64,000 bases of DNA from Forficula auricularia. Taxonomy: Eukaryota > Arthropoda > Insecta > Dermaptera > Forficulidae. Shown one piece after another: positions 63,101-64,000 of this stretch. The position numbers and the translations under genes are program-made. Position 1 is the stretch's first letter. The number at the start of each line of letters is the position of its first letter. The notes under the pieces were generated by a model. It made no database searches, was not told the origin of the DNA, and saw only the letters and a program-made list of their open reading frames with translations. The stretch lies in assembly GCA_024734495.1 (NCBI GenBank), contig JALMQS010000075.1:5564832-5628831 (forward strand), given 5' to 3'.

Positions 63101-63106
63101 AATCTT
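27016..63106 (-). CDS. CAP: CAP/sorbs (ponsin-vinexin family) adaptor, long isoform
   Basis: Cytoskeletal adaptor of the SORBS/CAP family, which binds vinculin and other partners at adhesions and muscle attachment sites (family knowledge). Exons on the minus strand: 63106-59153, 39041-38837, 35885-35627, 32993-32882, 30004-29718, 28555-28479, 27184-27016. All six junctions are GT-AG and phase-consistent (1-1, 2-2, 0-0, 1-1, 0-0, 2-2), giving about 1,690 residues. Three SH3 domains lie at the C terminus; a long serine-rich, disordered N-terminal region fills the first exon. The first listed exon starts at a good acceptor (pyrimidine tract, then AG at 63108-63107), so at least one upstream coding exon is expected; the in-frame ATG at 63140 is inside that pyrimidine tract and is less likely the start. 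Introns are 18-20 kb, 3 kb, 2.6 kb, 2.9 kb, 1.2 kb and 1.3 kb and hold most of the mobile elements in the window. Family assignment is secure; the N terminus is not. Confidence 0.93.
27590..27912 (-). mobile_element. tRNA-derived SINE in CAP intron
   Basis: Reverse strand: A box TGGCTAGAGTG then B box GGTTCGAGACT, then a body ending near 27590. The open frame on the plus strand is a shadow. Confidence 0.62.
28479..28555 (-). CDS. CAP: CAP exon 6: short linker
   Basis: A 77-bp exon between acceptor TTTACAG and donor GTAAAT. Reads [20 protein letters not shown] then HSEPIP, and joins the next exon as [12 protein letters not shown], a SORBS-like lead-in to the last SH3. Recognised only because both neighbouring phases match. 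Confidence 0.88.
28690..29512. repeat. Old hammerhead-like foldback with inserted TTAA element
   Basis: Arms tttatttgaaatccaag / tttgaatttcaaataat on the outside of the 675-bp TTAA element. The inner part (gaaacgctt on minus, gaaacgttt on plus, each after a weak stem) looks like decayed hammerhead cores whose CTGATGA has been lost. Confidence 0.5.
28777..29451. mobile_element. TTAA-flanked TIR element, 675 bp
   Basis: TTAA at 28773-28776 and 29452-29455, and inverted termini GGACGTTCCCTAATA at both ends. TTAA target choice recalls piggyBac-type transposition but the terminus is not the usual CCC. No frame. Inserted within a decayed hammerhead foldback. Confidence 0.75.
29718..30004 (-). CDS. 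CAP: CAP exon 5: second half of SH3 domain 2 and linker
   Basis: Encodes [33 protein letters not shown], then a Pro/Ser/Gln-rich spacer ([40 protein letters not shown]) that ends SSYSTL at donor GTAAGT. The exon is 287 bp: two bases, 95 codons, phase 0 end. Confidence 0.92.
30205..30470. repeat. Dispersed repeat (family E), copy 2
   Basis: Uninterrupted relative of 17850-18235, in a CAP intron. Confidence 0.45.
31385..31510 (-). mobile_element. LINE 3'-end relic, split by a palindromic transposon
   Basis: Resembles the LINE 3' end (block gaaaagatggagaattgaaa). Its continuation (gatgcgggaagatgata) resumes at about 32740, after the inserted element 31511-32705. Confidence 0.5.
31511..32705. 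mobile_element. Palindromic DNA transposon, about 1.2 kb, hAT-like ends
   Basis: Flanked by GAAGGTTG (31503-31510) and GAAGGTTA (32706-32713), an 8-bp near match. The ends share CGTAGCCA in inverted order. Nearly the whole length folds back: segments around 31700-31860 return inverted at 32290-32480. A G-run of 18 follows the left end. No protein. Inserted into a LINE relic. Confidence 0.75.
32882..32993 (-). CDS. CAP: CAP exon 4: linker and first half of SH3 domain 2
   Basis: Encodes [20 protein letters not shown] followed by [18 protein letters not shown], a linker sequence typical of SORBS proteins running into the ALYDF strand of the second SH3. It ends one base into a codon (donor GTAAAC). 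The second SH3 is therefore split between two exons. Confidence 0.92.
33460..33670. repeat. Type iii foldback, core mutated
   Basis: Plus core at 33575 reads ACGATGA and CAAA in place of CTGATGA and GAAA. The left partner core is deleted. Confidence 0.6.
34340..34625. repeat. Type ii foldback, core mutated, split by a short TIR element
   Basis: Minus core near 34580-34545: helix II GGAGGT/ACCTTC and GAAA are kept but the first C of CTGATGA is A. The 147-bp element 34387-34533 is inserted between the arms. Confidence 0.6.
34387..34533. mobile_element. 147-bp TIR element nested in a foldback
   Basis: Ends CCTAGTAGCATAATGTTTC and, inverted, CCTAGTAGCCCAATGTTTC. The interior repeats the block tatatag many times. 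It lies between the arms of a decayed hammerhead foldback. Confidence 0.65.
34889..35605 (-). mobile_element. Helentron-like repeat (family A), full copy
   Basis: Reverse orientation, from TTACTTTACC to the inverse of TAAGCTGACGTG. Contains a duplicated internal block (aactcaaccaaattttgtat occurs three times). Ends 22 bases from CAP exon 3. Confidence 0.62.
35627..35885 (-). CDS. CAP: CAP exon 3: SH3 domain 1
   Basis: Encodes [20 protein letters not shown], a short linker, then a complete SH3 fold: [19 protein letters not shown] (ALYDF-type motif), [20 protein letters not shown] with the conserved Trp, and GLFPFNYVE. Ends in phase 0 at GAG|GTAAAC. The complement also shows an open frame, which is a shadow. 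A Helentron-like repeat ends 22 bases downstream of the exon. Confidence 0.93.
36131..36400. mobile_element. 270-bp TIR element (family C), uninterrupted copy
   Basis: Ends ATATCGTCGCCTTAGAG and its near-perfect inverse, with AAACCTGCTAA just inside. Other copies: 54127-54388, and one split by a Helentron-like element at 15010-15139/15846-15970. Confidence 0.7.
36428..37097 (+). mobile_element. Internally deleted mariner/Tc1-type element
   Basis: TA on both sides (36426-36427, 37098-37099). Inverted termini start AAGGGTGTTTT and continue with aactttaaattgaaataaaa over about 70 bp. A transposase remnant lies at about 36600-36990: [20 protein letters not shown], then CDLTP, a stop, [16 protein letters not shown] and [20 protein letters not shown]. 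Two TGA codons interrupt the frame and the N-terminal two thirds are missing, so it is dead. Confidence 0.87.
37270..38022 (-). mobile_element. Helentron-like repeat (family A), diverged copy
   Basis: Reverse orientation. Hairpin end missing, other end decayed (cgtgccaattt). Recognised by the shared interior and G-runs. Confidence 0.58.
38212..38822 (-). mobile_element. LINE 3' fragment abutting the CAP exon 2 donor
   Basis: Minus-strand reading matches the LINE at 12.7-13.2 kb: [40 protein letters not shown], then [14 protein letters not shown]. Frames are broken. The 5' end of the fragment lies about 15-25 nt from the CAP donor at 38836, so only the donor and a few intron bases separate exon from LINE. 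Confidence 0.8.
38837..39041 (-). CDS. CAP: CAP exon 2: basic linker before the SH3 block
   Basis: Encodes [20 protein letters not shown], then a Glu/Arg-rich helix ([34 protein letters not shown]) ending DNFT. Donor is AC|GTAAGT; the two leftover bases join C CCG of the next exon to give [20 protein letters not shown]. Base composition is strikingly GC-rich against its surroundings, especially at codon third positions. A truncated LINE copy begins within about 25 nt of the donor. This is the first exon shared by the long isoform and the proposed short isoform. Confidence 0.93.
39591..39786 (+). mobile_element. tRNA-derived SINE with target duplication
   Basis: Perfect B box GGTTCGAATCC, A-box-like TAGGCTAGGGG, and a 3' tail of GAAA repeats. 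A 15-bp duplication AAAAGAATCAAATTG lies at 39576-39590 and 39787-39801. It is inserted in the loop of the hammerhead foldback 39345-39985. Confidence 0.85.
39896..39927 (+). ncRNA. Hammerhead ribozyme motif, type v
   Basis: CTGAAGA, A, helix II GTTGC/GCAAC (five pairs) with loop GAACCA, GAA, palindrome ACGT, cleavage base T. Helix I AGGCA pairs with TGGCCT with one bulged G. Confidence 0.72.
40025..42289. other. CAP intron, no gene or clear mobile element
   Basis: A perfect 12-bp-arm hairpin (aatgtgtctttt / inverse) is at about 41672-41696. Around 41900-42170 is a diverged repeat also recognisable at 46490-46780 and 49370-49500 (agaacggaaggtcat). Confidence 0.4.
42290..42930 (+). mobile_element. 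Retroposon 3' end interrupted by a hAT-like element
   Basis: Same sequence as 22930-23179, in two pieces (42290-42386 and 42776-42930). The gap is the transposon at 42387-42775. The retroposon insertion is therefore older than the DNA transposon. Confidence 0.75.
42387..42775. mobile_element. Non-autonomous hAT-like element, 389 bp
   Basis: Perfect 8-bp duplication ATTGGATT at 42379-42386 and 42776-42783. Termini read CAAGGGGGGACCCAGG and, from the right, CAAGGGCGGATCCAGG. The interior is GC-rich with G-runs and C-runs and has no transposase. The intact retroposon copy at 23.0 kb gives the empty site. Confidence 0.88.
43700..43972 (-). mobile_element. LINE 3'-end fragment
   Basis: Same order of blocks as the 38.2-kb copy, read from its 3' end: the GGCC-containing 3' UTR, the fragment of the RT C terminus, and a break at about 43972, where a Helentron-like repeat starts. 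Confidence 0.65.
43974..44543 (-). mobile_element. Helentron-like repeat (family A), shorter copy
   Basis: Both ends present, interior one unit shorter than the 34.9-kb copy. It interrupts a LINE relic. Confidence 0.6.
44574..45284. mobile_element. TTAA-flanked TIR element, copy 1
   Basis: TTAA flanks at 44570-44573 and 45285-45288. Termini GGTAGTTGTTTC and, from the right, GGTAGTGGTTTC. The second copy is 48164-48857. No transposase. Confidence 0.78.
45790..46000. repeat. Type ii hammerhead half element
   Basis: Left arm tgccgagagtagcagag and gattgtcttctgcttgatgc, then a single intact core on the minus strand. The right arm is absent. Confidence 0.7.
45915..45949 (-). ncRNA. Hammerhead ribozyme motif, type ii variant
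   Basis: Minus strand: CTGATGA, T, helix II GAAGGT/ACCTTC (six pairs) with loop TAA, GAA, palindrome ACTTAAGT, cleavage base C. Compared with other type ii cores, the helix III palindrome has changed at both of its two central bases and remains self-complementary. Confidence 0.74.
46119..46272. mobile_element. Short TIR element, about 150 bp, copy 1
   Basis: Ends are CGAGGGGTGAACCGCG and its exact inverted copy. The interior has two ggaattactt-like repeats. The second copy is at 53523-53690 in opposite orientation. Confidence 0.72.
47440..48140. other. CAP intron with higher GC, tRNA-like patch and GT repeat
   Basis: A reverse-strand ATGTTCAAGTCCCGC at about 47470-47445 looks like a tRNA T-arm. 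A GT-rich tract is at 47735-47765. The rest (to 48130) is more GC-rich than its surroundings but no exon could be placed. Confidence 0.3.
48164..48857. mobile_element. TTAA-flanked TIR element, copy 2
   Basis: TTAA flanks at 48160-48163 and 48858-48861. Termini GGTAATTGTTTC at both ends. Collinear with the 44.6-kb copy over its whole length, with substitutions and small gaps. Confidence 0.78.
49935..50375. repeat. Type iv hammerhead foldback
   Basis: Collinear with 7440-8010. Minus core 50077-50046 is intact; plus core 50274-50302 has lost ACGTC and part of helix I by a short deletion. Confidence 0.82.
50046..50077 (-). ncRNA. Hammerhead ribozyme motif, type iv
   Basis: Minus strand: CTGAAGA, A, helix II GAAGG/CCTCC (one mismatch), GAA, ACGT, C. 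Helix I is six perfect pairs, AAAACC with GGTTTT. Confidence 0.7.
51340..51690. repeat. Hammerhead foldback, type iv-like
   Basis: Arms gcagtccagaaataaataag and the inverse. Minus core 51473-51442 is intact; plus core 51550-51578 has GAAT instead of GAAA. Confidence 0.78.
51442..51473 (-). ncRNA. Hammerhead ribozyme motif
   Basis: Minus strand: CTGAAGA, A, helix II GGAG/CTCC with loop AGAAGATC, GAA, ACGT, cleavage base T. Confidence 0.68.
51720..53160. other. CAP intron, AT-rich, nothing recognised
   Basis: Only a TA tract near 52438-52453. No coding frame over 60 codons. Confidence 0.45.
53523..53690. mobile_element. Short TIR element, copy 2 (inverted orientation)
   Basis: Starts CGAGGGGTGAACCGCG and ends with CACCCCTCG. 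The interior is the reverse complement of the 46.1-kb copy. Confidence 0.7.
53755..54100. repeat. Type ii foldback arms, core lost
   Basis: The arm cgagagtaacaaag ... gatgcaaataaacat returns inverted near 54050-54095. A GC-richer 60-bp insert (aggcccttccgggcagagg) lies between. Confidence 0.5.
54127..54388. mobile_element. 262-bp TIR element (family C), second full copy
   Basis: Collinear with 36131-36400. The block accgttcgaaagaaaaagag is shared and both ends are retained. Confidence 0.7.
54857..54881 (-). CDS. CAP: Possible alternative first coding exon of CAP (short isoform)
   Basis: On the minus strand, ATG at 54881 gives MAQPQLIG plus one base, then a strong donor (GAG|GTAAGG). This is phase 1, exactly what the 39041 acceptor needs, so the joined protein would read [14 protein letters not shown] and keep all three SH3 domains while skipping the giant exon. 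The upstream sequence (54882-54960) is less AT-rich than its surroundings. CAP/SORBS genes commonly use several promoters. This is an inference from signals and phase; no transcript was seen. Confidence 0.4.
55330..55757. repeat. Hammerhead foldback, type vi, right end truncated
   Basis: Arms meet near 55545; both strands carry aaggggttcaagattgttga-like segments. Minus core 55409-55378 is intact. The plus core begins at 55739 (CTGAGGA, AGTCG) and is cut off inside helix II. Confidence 0.78.
55378..55409 (-). ncRNA. Hammerhead ribozyme motif, type vi, longest helix I
   Basis: Minus strand: CTGAGGA, A, helix II GTCG/CGAC with loop AAATAAAT, GAA, ACGT, cleavage base C. Helix I pairs AAATGGGCTA upstream with TGGCCCATTT downstream, ten pairs with one G-T. 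All three helices and the core are present. Confidence 0.8.
55828..55935 (-). mobile_element. tRNA-like SINE head
   Basis: Reverse strand: GATGGGTAGCATAGGCG (A-box-like), then about 60 nt, then GACAGGTTCGAATCCTGCC, which is a full T-arm with perfect B box. The boxes are too far apart for a functional tRNA. Confidence 0.5.
55936..59152. other. CAP intron next to the giant exon
   Basis: Mostly AT-rich without features. A GC-rich patch at 57905-58035 (gcgcggcgggatgcgccctt, gacggggcccc) stands out and may be part of a retroposon. Confidence 0.35.
57345..57478. repeat. Small foldback repeat
   Basis: Left part shares acatttagggaaag... with type iii arms. A stem ggagtttttga ... caccactata folds back with the loop around 57425. 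No hammerhead core. Confidence 0.5.
59153..63106 (-). CDS. CAP: CAP giant exon: disordered Ser/Pro/Lys-rich region
   Basis: A single open exon of 3,954 bp. It starts two bases into a codon and ends one base into the next (CAA G, donor GTGCTC), which joins to AG TCC CCG at 39041 as [10 protein letters not shown]. The first 400 codons are Ser/Pro then Lys/Glu rich (for example [18 protein letters not shown]), consistent with disorder. Further on are short conserved-looking blocks: [53 protein letters not shown], and three copies of a G-D/E-V-x-x-L/I-R-x-K/R-F/Y-E motif at about 59940-59889, 59812-59779 and 59601-59566. I cannot place a SoHo (sorbin homology) domain with confidence. Retention of a frame this long shows strong coding constraint. 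Confidence 0.93.
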
Positions 63107-63440
63107 CTAAAATTGGAGAGAAAATCAGAGGGAGAAACAAAATAAAAATGTCAATTCGTTTATATAAAATTATGTGTGCACGTTTTGATGCAGTGCTTAA
63201 AAAAAGATGGTGCCATCTGAAAATCGAAGTGTGTAAAAAGGAAAGGGAGGGCCATCACCAAAGTTCCCAAGATTCAAATCCAGACAAGCTTTGATACTTT
63301 ACGCCAAACCATTGCTTTACAGAACTTAATCATTAATACAATTACACCATTTAATGATAATCAATCCAACAATGTATTTGTAAAAAATCTTTGAAAAAAA
63401 GAAAAAACTAAAAATATTTAAGAGGAAGATACTTACTAAC

Positions 63441-63453
63441 CTTTTATTAGCAT
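63441..63453 (-). CDS. CAP: Possible first coding exon of the long CAP isoform
   Basis: Minus strand ATG CTA ATA AAA G then GTTAGT. The one leftover base would join AA GAT TCA at the 63106 acceptor to read MLIKEDSLEYF. The intron would be 334 bp. The short exon and modest donor make this only a suggestion. Confidence 0.22.
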
Positions 63454-64000
63454 GGTGTGGCGAAGACTTTTGAGAAGAACAAAAGAGCATACACGTAAGA
63501 AATGAAAAAAAGAAAGTCTAGAGAGCGTCATTTTCACTAAATGTGCTCATACATCTCTAAATCTAGTCTAAACCATGCATAGGCAACTATGTTCGGAAAA
63601 AATTTTGTAAAAAAAGCTTTATTTATCAGGGAACTATATAAATATAACATATTTAAACAAGTAAGAATTAAAATAATTAGCACTTATAATAAGAATACGT
63701 GAGGAAGTGGTACAACGGAAGGATCTAAATACATAGATAGGACAAATTATAAGATATATCATCCACCATTTGTTTTTTATTTTCAACATGATTATAAAAT
63801 TTAAGGACTATTATAAAAATATAACATGAAGAATATGTCCCCAATTTCCAACAAATTCAATCCCAAGTACACAAAGAGGCCATTAATAGGTATATAAATG
63901 ATTTCACCTTTTCGAATATAAATTTTGAAACTAATCCATTTTAAATAGATAAGATTCGGCTTATTTTTATAAAGAATAAATCAAAGAATGAACATATGTC
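63454..64000. other. Upstream side of CAP, no feature identified
   Basis: AT-rich. Further 5' exons of CAP are expected beyond 64000. Confidence 0.3.

Noticed and set aside
63107..63140. ATG at 63140 as CAP start
   Set aside because: It is inside a pyrimidine-rich tract ending in AG that looks like a splice acceptor; not excluded, but less likely.
1..64000. CRISPR array or bacterial genes
   Set aside because: Repeats here are dispersed or inverted with no regular direct repeat-spacer structure, and all real genes are spliced eukaryotic genes.

Overview
The window is AT-rich nuclear DNA of an arthropod, most likely an insect. It has small spliced genes with GT-AG introns, a Drosophila-type CAP/sorbs gene, many non-autonomous DNA transposons, non-LTR retroposons and tRNA-derived SINEs. 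I cannot name the species. There are no bacterial-style operons, no CRISPR array and no rRNA.

Three protein genes are supported. (1) 1-10007, minus: PUS3, tRNA pseudouridine synthase 3, with eight exons seen and the 3' end beyond position 1. (2) 14104-18607, plus: PFDN1, prefoldin subunit 1, four exons, convergent with CAP. (3) 27016-63106 or beyond, minus: CAP/sorbs/vinexin-type adaptor, a giant 3.95-kb exon followed by six short exons carrying three C-terminal SH3 domains. All six CAP splice junctions keep phase. One alternative first exon (54881) and one possible true first coding exon (63453) also match phase.

Everything else is mobile DNA, mostly in introns and intergenic gaps, and much of it nested: a LINE inside a foldback element (11.7-13.4 kb), a SINE inside another (39.3-40.0 kb), a hAT-like element in a LINE 3' end (42.4 kb), a foldback inside a hAT-like element (23.3-24.5 kb), and a TTAA-flanked element inside an old foldback (28.7-29.5 kb). 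A 0.7-kb Helentron-like family occurs six times.

The main hidden signal is RNA, not protein. At least six sequence types of foldback element carry the catalytic core of a hammerhead ribozyme: CTGANGA, a hairpin (helix II), then GAAA, then a short palindrome (helix III) and a cleavable H17. Eleven copies look intact and about fifteen are decayed. The palindromic helix III (ACTATAGT, ACTTAAGT, ACGT, ATATAT) always starts with A and ends with T, helix II pairs with different bases in each type, and helix I can be drawn in several copies (10 bp at 55.4 kb). This resembles the hammerheads reported for Penelope-like retroelements, but here they sit in inverted pairs and no Penelope reverse transcriptase is present.
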